DNA of 64,000 nucleotides from Harmonia axyridis (GCF_914767665.1 NC_059502.1:36536812-36600811); one strand, 5' to 3'. Numbered from the stretch's first letter, positions 23,025 through 34,817 are shown. A program made the numbers and translations. The notes: generated by a model from the letters alone, not told the origin.

Positions 23025-23140
23025 CTGAAACAATAAGAAAATGTACACAACTATAAGACAATACACAAATACAAACAATAAGGAAATATACTTCCTATTG
23101 AAGGAAGCAATAGTAAAATTACATGAATATATTATATATA

Positions 23141-23760
23141 TGTTATTAAATGTCAATTATACTCTAAAAAAAATTATGAATAGATCGAAACAAATATAAA
23201 TTTTCAGTTGAGTTCAGAAAAATAATAGTAAACTTCTAACCTAATCTGAATATTTAACTACATTTATCTTATACTTTTAGTTTTACAATGTCCTTTTTAG
23301 TTTTCGCCGAATATTTCCTTATGAATTTCAGCATATAGATTCTTCTGATTATTCAAATTTCCTTCGATTTCTTCTTCTTCAATATTATGCAATTTTATTT
23401 CTGCTCTAAGGATTTTTAACTATTCTTATTTACGTAATTTCTTATGCCTTCAATTCAACGCAACTTTCTACTTCTGCCTTTTTAGATTTTCCATATTGAC
23501 GTTTTCTCTCGATATTTTTCTCGTTATCGTGGATTTCGATTCTCATTTCTGCCATCAATTATTCAATTTTTGTCTATGAACTATCTATGGCATCACTGTC
23601 ACTCAATATTAAATCAAATCTTATATTGTGCCTTTCAAATATATTTTTGCTTCTCAACACTTGATTATAAATTATATTACAATTATTTAATCTACTACAA
23701 TTTAATTTTAAATATTATCTATGAAACCAAGATTTGAATTATTTTTCAATTTTCATTGAA
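23141..23760 (-). repeat. Gypsy 3' LTR (for - strand element)
   Basis: Colinear with 28455-29210, with many substitutions and small gaps. The shared start TGTTAT here is TGTTATTAAATG. The strong divergence between the two LTRs points to an old insertion. The right end is approximate. Confidence 0.7.
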
Positions 23761-24737
23761 ATTTAATGTCTATCAAATTTTTGATCGAGAAATCTATAAC
23801 AAAATCCCTCAATATTTGTTGACACTTCGAAAAATTCTGCAGCTGCATCTATTTCTTGCTCAATCATTCTTTATATTCAAAAATATTTTCTATTTTGAAA
23901 ATGCCTTTTTTAGCTCTAAATATTTGTTTATAGGAAGTTCATTCATAAATGGTCCTTCAAATGAAAATAAGAAGTTGACACATTTGTATCTTTCTCTATT
24001 TAACACTCGCTTAAATTATAATTAGATCCCCTTTTTGTATCATTAACTTTCTAAGTTTCTTTCAATTCATTCGTTTAAGACATTTTCCTGCGTTCCTTTG
24101 AATTATTTTGTTGACTCTTTCTAGAACCTCCTGATATTATCATTGTTCATGAATTTCCCAGTATATTTCTGGTTTTCAGTTTGTCATTAAAAATGTTGGG
24201 CATTCTTCAGTATTATCACTTGGTATATTTTTCTACCTTTGTCAAATTATTCTCCCATTCTTGGTGGTAATTTGAATTTAGTATTCTTAAAAATTTTATC
24301 ATTTCTTTGATGTAACGTTCTGCGAGATTAGCGGACGGATGTCGAATATTCGTGAATTGCAGTTGGTTGTTATCCCGACAAAATCTATCGAATCTTCTCT
24401 TTTGAAAATATATAGCATTATCAACAATGCATTTTTCAACAAACTTTTTCTTTACCTTTTCTCAATTCGTTTTTCTATTCGTTTTTTTAATTTTGTGTAT
24501 TTTGAAGATATGCCAACCATCAATATATGCCAACCATCAACCATCAAGATATGCCAACCATTATTATTAAACTTATTATTACCCGAATATACTGGTTGCC
24601 TCTTGTACTAGGTTCCTAATCACCCAAGAAATCTGTTGCTATTGCTTTCAATGGTTCAGTTGTTATTATAGTTTTTGATTGTTTCTTAGTCATTTAATTT
24701 TTTGTTTTTTCGAATTGACAGATTTTACGAAATTATG

Positions 24738-24920
24738 TTAATGAAAAACTTCAACAATCTTTTTTATCGAATCTTTATCCATCAAGTTAAATTCTCTCTC
24801 ATTGATTTTTTTGAAATAAATATTATCATGTTTGAAACATCGCTCCTTTTCTTTTTCATCTATTTTCTGTTGGGATTTTAATATAGCAATTCTTGAAAAA
24901 ATACCATCTGGGTTGTTCAT
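24738..24920 (-). pseudogene. Possible gypsy pol fragment after RT
   Basis: The - strand frame reads SQQKIDEKEKERCFKHDNIY then FKKINEREFNL. It lies downstream of the RT fragment in the element's own direction. It resembles the short region between RNase H and integrase of gypsy pol (Q..D......K...NIY.KK). The support is weak, and no zinc finger or catalytic core is visible. Confidence 0.3.
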
Positions 24921-25110
24921 TTTGTATATTCATGTGGGATCCGAATTCTTAACACCCAACTGAATGATACGCTACTGACTTGATTATACGAAAACTACGG
25001 GATCGATCCTAAAACGGTGGACCATGCAGTTTGATCGATATAGGGAGACGTAAGGGGAAGAGGTACTTGAGACTGAAGACGGAGACTGGAGAACGATACG
25101 AACGAGGGTA

Positions 25111-25311
25111 GTATTCGACGTTACAGATTAGACGGAAAAGGTTAAAGAATTCGACGTTAGTGATTAGACGGAGATTGTTGGTATTCGACGTTACAGATCA
25201 GACGGAAATAGTTAGATGATTCGACGTGATAGACGCATTTGATTCGACGTAAAATATATTAGACGCAGCTAGTTAAATAATTCGACGTTAGATATAGACG
25301 GATCTACTCGA
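25111..25311. repeat. Imperfect ~36-bp tandem array (TTCGACG / AGACGGA)
   Basis: TTCGACG starts at about 25114, 25150, 25184, 25220, 25243 and 25281, spaced 23-38 bases. Most units then contain AGACGGA about 20 bases later. It is more G/C-rich than its surroundings and lies inside the decayed gypsy interior next to the Penelope remnant. Its origin is unknown: it could be part of a nested element's terminal region. Confidence 0.7.
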
Positions 25312-25439
25312 ATAATCAGACAATAGACGAAAGTTCAGTGGCTGTACATTCAATTGAAGTTGAATTGTACATAGTGTAACTAAACAATAGTTGAGTACCG
25401 GCGGCCTTTTCATATACCCCTAGACAACGATATAAAAAC

Positions 25440-25745
25440 CCTACATTCATATAAGTTTTTTTTTTTTAATGTGATTTTATCACAATTCCGTCTTGTTGAA
25501 TTATCTTCTGCTATATTTAATTTTCCTTTTATAAGTAACATGGCCCATCTATGTATCCTGCTACCATATCAATTATTCAAACTATTCGTTAGTAAATAAA
25601 ATAAAACAAGGTAATTTTCGCTAAACTATTCAATTGTTAGCAACAATTGTTTCGCCACAGTGTGGCTTCACCAGGCTACATTTTTGACTGATCAGTCAAA
25701 AATACAACTACTACGATAGGATTGATGAATCTTGTTGTACTTTTT
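25440..25745 (-). mobile_element. Penelope-like element 3' terminal remnant
   Basis: On the - strand the hammerhead-bearing block at 25680-25634 is followed by GTTTTATTTTATTTA, the same order as downstream of the Penelope GIY-YIG relic at 36.85-36.93 kb. No coding part is left here. It lies within the gypsy interior and cuts its RT. Confidence 0.55.
25634..25680 (-). ncRNA. Hammerhead ribozyme relic, Penelope type (copy a)
   Basis: Read on the - strand: TGTAGC (stem I, 5' side), CTGGTGA (core, one change from CTGATGA), then one A. Next come GCCAC-ACT-GTGGC (5-bp stem II with a 3-base loop), GAAA and C-AATT-G (very short stem III). GTT is the cleavage triplet and GCTAACA the other side of stem I. 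The very short helix III is known for Penelope hammerheads. The core change probably kills or weakens activity. Confidence 0.65.
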
Positions 25746-25749
25746 TCTA

Positions 25750-25959
25750 TTATACAACATCTTCCAACATCTTATATATTTCTTCCGATACTTTCTTACC
25801 ATATCTGTAAGATATCGGATACATTTTTGATTTAAAATTTTTAATACTTTTTACTTCCAATTTATGCAGATAATTTTTCGCTTTTCCATTTCCATTTTCA
25901 GGTACATCTTTATATTTCATTATTATTTCGTTTTTCATTATTTTATTTCGTTTGAACAT
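25750..25959 (-). pseudogene. Gypsy pol fragment: start of reverse transcriptase
   Basis: The frame ends SKMYPISYRYGKKVSEEIYK then MLEDVV. This is the YPIPYKYR.EV..QI..ML..GII block that opens the RT of Ty3/gypsy elements. The sequence breaks just after this block where the Penelope fragment begins (about 25745), so the catalytic core is not contiguous. Confidence 0.6.
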
Positions 25960-26996
25960 GCTGACGCCCGAGAGAAATATTTATGACTAGATTATGGCAC
26001 GCTTGAACATATTTACTTATATTATTTCTCGCCCTAAAGTTTTGTTGAATTCTAAGGAAGGCTTGCAATACTTTGAATTTCCAAATTTCTCGGCATCGCT
26101 CGTTTGGAAATTTTATTCTGTCTTCCTAATTTTCCATTCTTACAGTTAATTGTATAACTTCAGTGTTCCTTGAAGTATCATCTGCTATAAAGAATATCCT
26201 TTCATCTTTTAAATATTCAATGATCCTTTTGTTTTTTTTTATTCATAATTCTTCATTATTATATCATATTCCATTCCTTTTATTATTAGGGATTGTACCC
26301 AAAGATTGTCTTCTTCCAATTTTAATTTCCCTATTATTGATTTGTTAACTTGACATTAATTTCTTTCCATTAGCACTAACTAAATTCATCTTTGGAATTT
26401 TCATAATTTCATTTCAAAACCTTCAACTGAATTTTCGTTAATAAGATATATTTCTGAACCACAGTCTATCAAAATTGATATGGACTTTTTCAAATTGTCC
26501 ACTTATAATAATTAATTCTGATAATTCTGTCTGCATTGTTTATTCTATTAACTGAATAAATTTTCTTGGATTTTAATATTTGATGTCATTGAAGATTATA
26601 TTTATTTGTGCGGTTCTAAAAATCCGGTAACATTCTTCATGTTGTATGTTCGTCTTGATCATTGATACATCTTGTATTTCGACATTTTCGATCTTGATTG
26701 GTTGTTTGTATTTTCATGATTTTCTTGTCTGTTGGATTCAGTTTTTGATTCTCTGTTATTATCATTATTCCATTCATTGCAATTGACAAAATTTCTGTCT
26801 GTTAGATTCTATTATTGATCCTCTATTATTATTATTCCATCTCCTGGGTCTATTAAAATCATTATTTCTTGGTAATCTTTAATTCTTCTATCAATGCAAA
26901 ACCTTTTATTATTATTGTCGTATCCTCTGTTTTGTATCAGCCTATTTTTCATTTTATTGAGAAAACTTTTAGAATTTTGCTGAAATATATAATATA

Positions 26997-27555
26997 CTGG
27001 GTGATCCAAAAGTCTGGAAAGGGTGAATTTATTTCGCGCTCATGAGGAAAATCGGAACTTTCCGGAGATTTTGGGTGCAAAAGGGCCTTATGCGAGATAA
27101 GAGGCCCAACTTTGAAATTTCAAATGCAAACCCATTTTTTTTTAGCAGATTTCAAGTTGAGCCTCTTATCTCGTAAAAGGCCCTTTTGCACCCAAAATCT
27201 GATGGGCTTGATCGATTCAACTAGAAAAATTAGTAAGGACCTTAGTATCAGAATATGAATTTTTGCATCTTGATCTCCGGATTTTTGAACAACAAACGCT
27301 GCATAGGGCCCAAAAAAGGGGAAAAAATTTTGGTTTCAACCAATTTGGATGTAAAATTTTCCGCTGAATCCGAATCTTCAATAAAAAAGATGGGTTTGCA
27401 TTTGAAATTTCAGAGTTGGGCCTCATATCTCGTATAAGGACCTTTTGGGTCCAAAATCTGATGGGAAAAATTACTAAAGACCCCAGTATCAGAATTCCGA
27501 TTTTCCACCTGTGCGCGAAATAAATTCACCGTTTCTAGATTTTTGAACCACACGG
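26997..27555. mobile_element. 559-bp inverted-repeat MITE within the gypsy interior
   Basis: It starts CTGGGTGATCCAAAAGTCTG and ends with the inverse of CCGTGTGGTTCAAAAATCTA. The arms share GGTGAATTTATTTCGCGC and longer inner blocks (CATTTGAAATTTC, TTTGGGTGC). TATA flanks both sides (26993-26996 and 27556-27559). It has no coding sequence. Confidence 0.75.
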
Positions 27556-28434
27556 TATAATCAAATTTTTCCCAATACAATAATCTTTTTCCTTTATCTT
27601 ATGTTTCCCCAGAAATATTTCATGAATTTATTCTCAAATGTCTCCAAATCCTGTATTTCTTCTTCCCTACAAGCAAACCAAAGTAAAGCATTACTGTTAA
27701 ATAATTCTTCAACATCTCCTTTTTATCTTGTAATACACCAATCGATCCTTAATTTATTTTTGATATCTTCTAAAAAGCTTTTGGATGAAATGTTCTGATA
27801 TTCCCGCCGAATTTTTGTAAATTATCTGTATTCAATGAAACTCTTGGTGTTTGTATATTTATATTCCTATTTATTTCTTGTTGTATCTCTTCTCTAATAT
27901 TATTTCTGAATTTTCTCTCCTGTTGTTAAATTTTCATTTTTTTCTTCACAATTCTCAATTTCGTCTTCAAATTTTCCCACCGTTTCATTGATGAATTCTA
28001 ATTTTCCTTGTGTTTGTTCTGCTTTCACTCCAATCTGATCTTTTCTTTTATATTGTTCATCCATTTTGTTATTCTATTTATCTTCAAATTCAATAAACTT
28101 ATTCTCCGTTTCTATTTCATGTTCTTCTGTTTTTTGCCCATTTCTTTTAAATGCTCTCTCATTTTAGGTTTGCTGTCTCATCAAATTGTTAAGCATTCTC
28201 GAAAGCACTTTATTTGTGCATGTTAGTTCTTTAGAAGTCTCCATTTTTTCGTTCTCCTGATTTTCTTAAGTGCCTCATCTTCTTTATGATGTTTGGTTCT
28301 CAATTCCATTTGATGAACCATTTCATGAATTCAGGTTTAAATTAGGTGAAAATAATGAATGAAGAAAAAAAATTCTCAAAACCAATTGAAATATGTTATA
28401 GAAATTTGGTAACGCTAGAACTTGATTTATTTTA

Positions 28435-28452
28435 GCCCCACGTTGGGCGCCA
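28435..28452 (-). promoter_or_regulatory. Retrotransposon primer-binding site
   Basis: The - strand reads TGGCGCCCAACGTGGGGC, two bases inside the 5' LTR end (...ATAACA). A TGGCGCC start directly after an LTR is the standard tRNA primer-binding site layout of LTR retrotransposons. It fixes the element's direction as - strand. Confidence 0.8.
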
Positions 28453-28454
28453 AT

Positions 28455-29210
28455 TGTTATGGATCTCTCAATTACCTTCAAAAAGAAATTATAAATAAAT
28501 AATAAATAAAATTGCAATAACCTTACTTCAGTTGGGTTCAGAAAAATATAAAAATTAATTTTTTTTCTTTCAAACAATAAAAAACTTCTAAACCAATTAA
28601 AATACTCAACTACACTTATCTTATACTTCTTGTTTATCAATGTTCCTTTTAGTTTTCGTAGAATCTTCCTTTATGAAATTCAGTGAATTCATCCTTCGGA
28701 TTATTCGAATTTTATTTTGTTCCTTCTATTTTCATTCGAACTTATAACGTTCTTCTGCATCCAAGTTTTTCACTATATTATTATTTATTCAATTTATTCT
28801 CCTTCAATTTTACACACTTTTTAAATTGTGCTCTCCGGTTTTTTAACTATTCTTATTTACGTAATTTCTTATTATTATTTCTTCAATTTACCTCAACTTT
28901 CTACTTCTCCTTTTTTAGATTTTCTGTATTGGCGTCTACTCTCGAATTTTTTCTCGATTTTTAGTGGATTTCGATTTTTTCTGCCATCAATGATTCTATT
29001 TTTTGTCTGTGAACTATCTATGGCACTACTGTTACCCAATTTCAAATTAATTTCCTATTAAATCTTCTTCTTGTGCCTCTAGAACTCATTTTACCTATCA
29101 ACACTTACATATAAATTATATTAAAACATTTCATCAACTACAATTCAATTCCAAATATTATCTATGAAATCAACTGAGAATTGAATTATTTTTAAATTTT
29201 CATTGGAATT
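28455..29210 (-). repeat. Gypsy 5' LTR (for - strand element)
   Basis: This is the partner of the LTR at 23141-23760. Its inner end (28455) abuts the primer-binding site. The outer end near 29210 is not sharply defined, and no clear target duplication was seen. Confidence 0.7.
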
Positions 29211-29606
29211 TTTTGTGTAGTGGTTACCTGTTTAGTATATTTGGTATATTTCAGATTTGTATATAACGGATCTTACTATATCGAGTCGAGATATCTAAAT
29301 TTATGATTTGAAAATTATTATATTATTTTAATTAATTGAATAATAGTTTTTTATTGTTGTAATGTGTGAATTGATCGTCCTGATTTTCAAGGAACTTTTA
29401 TACTACTGAAGAAGAAGACATATTTCCGAAACGTTCAGAAAATAAAGGATTAAACCCAAATATTTCCTATATAATTACCTGTTATATCTGAAATATACCA
29501 TATATATTCTATCTATTCTATCATAATCTATCATTATTATCTCCTAAAGTTTGTTTCATTAGCTTAGTCATATAAATTTTCCATGAGAATAGAAATATTT
29601 CCTTAC

Positions 29607-30500
29607 CTGTTTTTCAATTTTAACATTGTACACGATCACAATTAGAATCGTAGATACTTCACTCAAGAACCAACAAACGATGAAAATACGAATAGAAATA
29701 TAAAGGGAAAAAGTTTCATTGTATAACTCTGCAGTTAAATTACATAATATCATCATCAAAAAGCTGCTCGAAATAAAAACACATTTTATCAAAATGACAG
29801 ATGAGAAAGCTTCCCTGAATTCTGAAATGGTAGAACGGAGTAAGTCATCAAATCTAGTGATATCAATAATTTTTCCATGACAGATATCCTTGTTTGTGAA
29901 CAAATAATTGAACATTCTCGAATAATATAAAAGAATTGATTGGATTGTGACATAGAACTGTTGTAGTTGAATAGAAACGACTGAATGCAAATAAAACATA
30001 GAAGAAGAAAGCAAGTCTCCAAGTGTAGGGTTGATATTGAGGTTCATACAAATCTCCATACTCAATAAAATGAAATCGATTACTACAATATAAAGTAGCC
30101 AGAAAATTTCCCAGGATATTCTTGGAAACGAAAAATGTCTATATTTATTTGGTTTCTTAATTTCCAGCATATATATATTCTCCAATAGTTTTTCTATGCC
30201 TTTCGATCTACTATGAACAGTAATTATCGAAATCCAAATGTTAACAAAAAGAAACACATTATATATTTGGGAAAGAATAGTTTCTAATTCCGTTTTGTGC
30301 ACAGAAGGCTTCGTAAATGCAGCTATCAGTGTAAAGAAGAATACAACACAACAGAATATCAACCTTTTTTTATCATTTCTCCATATGAAATAATTTTTTC
30401 TTCGATCATAAACATATTTTGGAAATATTAACGAATAATGCCACATTTTAAAAACGATATTGAATGAACGAAAAAAATTAGATTCAAACTTGTTTTCCAT
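29607..30500 (-). CDS. Gustatory receptor exon 1 (TM1-TM6)
   Basis: A 298-codon exon begins with ATG at 30500 and ends in phase 0 at KIEKQ before GTAAGG (29606). It is strongly hydrophobic, with likely membrane segments near residues 46-62, 77-95, 128-148, 165-188, 238-262 and 270-292, and a basic intracellular tail. Size, topology and the phase-0 intron just after the sixth membrane segment match insect Gr proteins (7tm_7), which are taste ligand-gated channels with an inverted topology. The following intron is 6.58 kb and holds a gypsy element. Exons 2 and 3 at 23.0-22.7 kb continue it to 352 residues; about 20-30 residues with the TYLVILIQF motif are missing. An odorant receptor is less likely. 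The gene may be a pseudogene. Confidence 0.7.
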
Positions 30501-31140
30501 AGATAAATTTGATATTTCACTATGTGCATGCTACAACTCTTGAGAATGAGTGAACGCATTTCCTATTATTTTACGAAAATTGATGGTTGATTTTTGAGGT
30601 ATACTCATAACTATATTACAATTCCTCACTTCTCACTCATGAAAATTGATGCGATTCGATCCATTAGATAATTATAAATCGATTTCAGTGCCTTATATAT
30701 GTGACAGTAAGCAAACTCATAACAAGTTATACCTTATACCTATAAGCTTCAGTTTAGATCCAGACATCATTGATAATAATTCATCACCAGACTAGTGCGA
30801 GACACCGCAAAAAAATACCTCTGAGCACCGGTAAAGCGGCGAATGACATAATTTCATTACCTGTATTCTTTTCAGAACAACTAAATTTTATAGTTCTTAC
30901 TGCAAAATTCGCTATAGGAACATATTGATCTTGTTGGCAACTATAACATGTTCTTCTCGGAACATCTCAATTGTGTTTTCTACTGCACAAAAGTTAAAAG
31001 ATTGCGGGCGTGTAATCACCTCTTAATTCCTAAATCGAGGCTAGATCAATAGATTGCTGGTAACACATGAAACGTTTGATGGAATGATCAAGTTTCTATT
31101 TTTTCAGTGAACAAATAGACGGAAACGATATAAAAGCCAA
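30501..31140. other. No gene recognised
   Basis: This stretch lies upstream of the Gr start codon, so it should contain that gene's promoter. No convincing TATA or initiator pair was seen. It is otherwise AT-rich and featureless. Confidence 0.4.
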
Positions 31141-31149
31141 ATAGGTGCT

Positions 31150-32815
31150 CAAGTTGCAGAAATCAGAAATTGAGCAGCTAAAAAAATATATGACTGCGCT
31201 GATTGCCGATATCAGCCAACTGAAGGAAACCATTCTCCCTGACTTGCAGCAGAAAAAAAAAACATAAAGGAATGAAATACCCTTGACCCTTGTCTAACAA
31301 GGAGGACATTCGAGTAAAACCGCAATCCCTTGATTGCTTTGAATGTCGACTTGAATGGTACTCAAGGAAGTACCATAGGAAAATTACCAGATTTTTGGGA
31401 TCCAGAAGAAAACAATTTTACACTCTCCAAAAATAATAGAAAAGGAAGATCTAGGTGGTGTTACGATTATAAGTTATGTATATTCAAGGTAAAAACATTT
31501 GCTCTATTTTTGAATGTAATTTTGGATATAAATAACTGAAAATGATTAGAATATTCAGCATCAGAGAGACATTTTGGTGTTGAAGTCTAAGTTGATATAT
31601 AATTTTCCTTTATATGAATTGGAATATAGGAGATATTCTTTCTGTTCACGTTAAATGTGCTGGTCTTGCTCCGTCCGAACAGAGATGCATGCCAATTGAA
31701 AAAAGAACGTTGTTCCTGCTTTGCAAGGAATGCAGTGGTTTTATGAGGAAGTTACCAAATCTGATCAGTATGATAGGATTATCGAAGAATGAAGTAAGAT
31801 CAATAAAGAAAATATAGTCAATATATTCAATATACCAAATATGATCAGTATGATAGGGGTATCGAAGAATGAAGTAAGATCAATAAAGAAAATATAGTCA
31901 ATATATTCCTGCTTTGCAAGGAATGCAGTGGTTGTATGAGGAAGTTACCAAATATGATCAGTACGATAGGGGTATTGAAGAATGAAGTAAGATCAATAAA
32001 GAAAATATAGAAGCATTCTAAATTGAAGCAGATAGGAAGTAGGTACAGACTTATATAGTCAGAAACTTGAAAGTAACAAGGAAGAGGTCTTAATGGTAAA
32101 ACCAAATTCTGACATTGATCAAGGAGGGGTGAGGAAGATTGTTATTGAAAAGGTAGATCCAGTCGACTTAGATTATGACACGAAAATAGGAAGGAATATG
32201 AAAAACGGAGGTTAATTTTGAAATATGATAATCAGAAGGTGAGAGAGTTAAGTATAGTAAAGACTGAAATTCAGAAATAACTTGGTGACACAGGCTAAAA
32301 AAGGTAAACCTAAATAAAAATAATAAATGCCCCTGTAAGATTTCATGTGAAAGTGAAAGATGGAGAAGATATCTTGAAAGATAGAATAATAAAACAAAAC
32401 AGGATAGGAATAAATCAAGAGAAATTGAATTTTAAAAATGAGGATATGCCATAAGTGAAAAAACAACAAACTCACTAAAATTGCGAAAATGAATTTCAAA
32501 ACATGTAAACAATTACTTGAACTAATTACTTGGAGTAGGAAATGTTAGCATCGGACTCAATTCCTGTAGATGTTTTGAGTATGCTGCATGGGATAGAAAA
32601 TATCAGTGCTTAGTTAAAAATGAAGGGGAAGTAAGAAATAGAGTTCTTTATCAAAGGTAGCAATTGCAGATTATGTGTTTACATTTTCAGAGCTTACTAA
32701 CAGTTGGTAGAAGAGAGGAACTGGAGAATTTCTTATTGAATAACAGCTACGATGTAATATGTTCAACAGAAGCAAGAATTACCGATGATATCGACAACAA
32801 ATAATTGGCAATTGA
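31150..32815 (+). mobile_element. Decayed LINE: ORF1 and start of endonuclease
   Basis: The first part has coiled-coil text (KSEIEQLKKYMTALIADISQ LKE). Around 31640-31760 comes VHVKCAGLAPSEQRCM ... LFLLCKECSGFM, a His/Cys pattern like the PHD-type zinc finger in some insect LINE ORF1 proteins. Near 32670-32815 the frame QSLLTVGRREELENFLLNNS YDVICSTEARITDD resembles the start of an APE-type endonuclease. Stops and frameshifts are frequent. The 3' part (RT) is absent. Confidence 0.5.
31708..32012 (+). repeat. Local triplication of a ~75-bp block inside the LINE
   Basis: ACCAAAT(C/A)TGATCAGTA(T/C)GATAGG followed by TATCGAAGAATGAAGTAAG and ATCAATAAAGAAAATATAG occurs three times, starting near 31756, 31833 and 31949. 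The first and third copies also share the preceding GCTTTGCAAGGAATGCAG block with GAGGAAGTT. It looks like unequal exchange within one element. Confidence 0.85.
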
Positions 32816-32824
32816 TGGATCAGG

Positions 32825-32990
32825 GATTCGCCAAAGCATTGTGCTTAGTGCTTTCGAAAGCACTTGAAACCTTTTTGTGATCCCGAGCACTTCTTGAAAG
32901 TTTAACAACAGGCTTAGTGCTTAGTAATCCCAGAAGTGCTCCCGAGCAGTTTTGCGGATTACTAAGCACTAAGTAATTCTGAATTTTTGT
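32825..32990. repeat. Cluster of short hairpins (AAGCACTAAG motif)
   Basis: GGCTTAGTGCTTAGTAATCC at 32911 pairs with GGATTACTAAGCACTAAG at 32957. GTGCTTTCGAAAGCAC near 32849 is a perfect 16-bp palindrome. GAGCACTTCT and AGAAGTGCTC also pair. It is probably part of a small inverted-repeat element. Confidence 0.6.
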
Positions 32991-34817
32991 CGTAACATGA
33001 AAATGCGCCGACACCTTGGTACCCTATGACCATATTACATAGTCTTTGATCGTGTATTGAAATTTATTACAGTGATAAACATCTGACGCTGCCACTTTTG
33101 CATGAATTTACTGATCTATCCAAATGGATAGATCTGAAGAGGTTTATTATGTACCTTGAAATTTACGTCTTATATTTATATTTTTTGAATTTATTAACAC
33201 ATCAGTTCATTCGTTAAGAAAAAGTAGAATATGATATTGAATTTTAAATCATTTCATAGCAAATTTTTTTAAATGCAGTATTCAGTAGATATTATTATGA
33301 TAATTCGAAATTGTACATTTCATTACAAATCTTCATTCATAGGGAGTTCATGTTTCTGATTGAAGAATATCAGTAAGAATTTCAATATTTCCATGATTGA
33401 AGGGAGTCTAACAATGTTTGATCAATGCAGCGTAGTTAGTCAGAATGTAAAAGATAACATTGATTGAATTTCTGTGTCGAGTATTATAAAAAAATACTTT
33501 TTACTTTTTCTAAATCATATCCTTAGTTTTTATGCTTGCGTTGTACAGTGCATCCCATTTTGGGTGAGACAGCCAGGTTTGTCGCTTGTTATTTAAGATA
33601 GAGCCTTGCGGTTTTCACGTTCCACGTTGACTTAATATTTCAAACAACCTTCGATGAAAATCCGAAATTGCACGTTATATTCATTGATAGATGTGATATT
33701 ACATTAGGAAGGATTTCGAGAAATAGAACGATTTAGATATTATAGATTTGAATGAATGAGAAAAATTCTTGAGGAATTCAACCTTAGTTTTCTTTTCAAG
33801 AAGAGCGGAAATGAGTACAAAGGTGCTCCAAAAAGAGTATTCTAGCCTCAAGCTAAGCTTAAAAAAACATAGGTACAGTGACGACGCCAGCTTTCAAAAA
33901 CAGGGGTGGACGGATTTTTTTTTGGGGCGCCAAAGTTAATCGAAATTATAGTTCTGATAATCTTGTAACTATTTCAGCCTTAGTATGTCAACAGTCGCCA
34001 CTGTATAGGTAGATACTGATAATATGTTAGTCTCCAGAATGCCTAAAGTCATGGAACATTTTCGAAGGACTATATAATAGTGTAAATAGTCTTACAATCT
34101 TGCTGAATTCAGGGACTACTGTAAACACAGACCTGTACTAATCTAATGTATTTTGTTGTTTGTTTTGACTTGTTCCATTTACATTGTTATTGCTTGGCAT
34201 CAAAAAGCATACCTATATCTATCTATCTACCTATTTCTGTAGTCAGAAGCGCACTTTGGTAAAACGCGGTAAGAGATATACATTCATATCTCGCCATTTT
34301 CGGAAGATTGCCGAACGATCAGTGTCGTAAATCAGTGATCGAAGAGATTTTTGCTTAAAACCTAGATTCTTCAAATAAATAAACTCTATTTCCAGAAGAA
34401 TGTAGAACATTATGGTATTTTAATGATGATATTCTGCATGAATTTCAAGTTGGATTCTCATCGATTTCGTTTTCATATCCAGATGCATTTATTGGTTTCT
34501 TAGAAGAAATTAGGAAGGGAAATTTCAACACCTTCGACATATTAGTAATATTCGAGTGGAAAATCGTAGACCATAACTCCAGAAGGAAGAAACCTTTCAA
34601 ATTTTCGACGTTGGCTCAGATTTCGTATGTCGCAGTTGATTTCAAAGAAAAATTTCGATGGAGATTCAGAAATATTCAGAAATAGAATAGCAATTTCAAG
34701 CATCACTCAACATTTAACATTGATCGGGTCATCAGAACCAGAAAAAGATCAAGAAGAATATCGGAAAAAAAACTAGGTGACAACATATCTGATCAAGTTG
34801 AGATTTAGCTTATATAG
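32991..34817. other. No gene recognised
   Basis: AT-rich sequence with no coding match. Around 33895-33935 a GGGGTGGACGG...GGGGCGCC block resembles a half-preserved DNA-element end. Confidence 0.4.

Larger units (their letters stand above)
23141..29210 (-). mobile_element. Degenerate Ty3/gypsy retrotransposon in Gr intron 1
   Basis: Two diverged direct repeats, 23141-about 23760 and 28455-about 29210, both begin TGTTAT on the + strand. They share blocks in order such as TTCAGTTG(A/G)GTTCAG, TTAACTATTCTTATTTACG, TGAACTATCTATGGCA and AAATATTATCTATGAAA: these are the LTRs. Read on the - strand, a primer-binding site lies just inside the 28.45-kb LTR. A gypsy RT start lies at 25959-25750. The 4.7-kb interior is full of stops and includes a Penelope fragment and a MITE. 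It sits wholly inside the Gr intron, opposite to no coding exon and on the same strand as the gene. Confidence 0.75.

Noticed and set aside
23060..23156. Reading KYISLLFVFVYCLIVVYIFL as the terminal Gr exon (TM7)
   Set aside because: It lies before the strong acceptor of exon 2 and is likely intron with a polypyrimidine tract. The real penultimate Gr block is further downstream at 22778-22689.
28008..29061. Long hydrophobic frames on the + strand
   Set aside because: They are the T-rich antisense of the - strand gypsy 5' LTR and leader, and the hydrophobicity comes from base composition.
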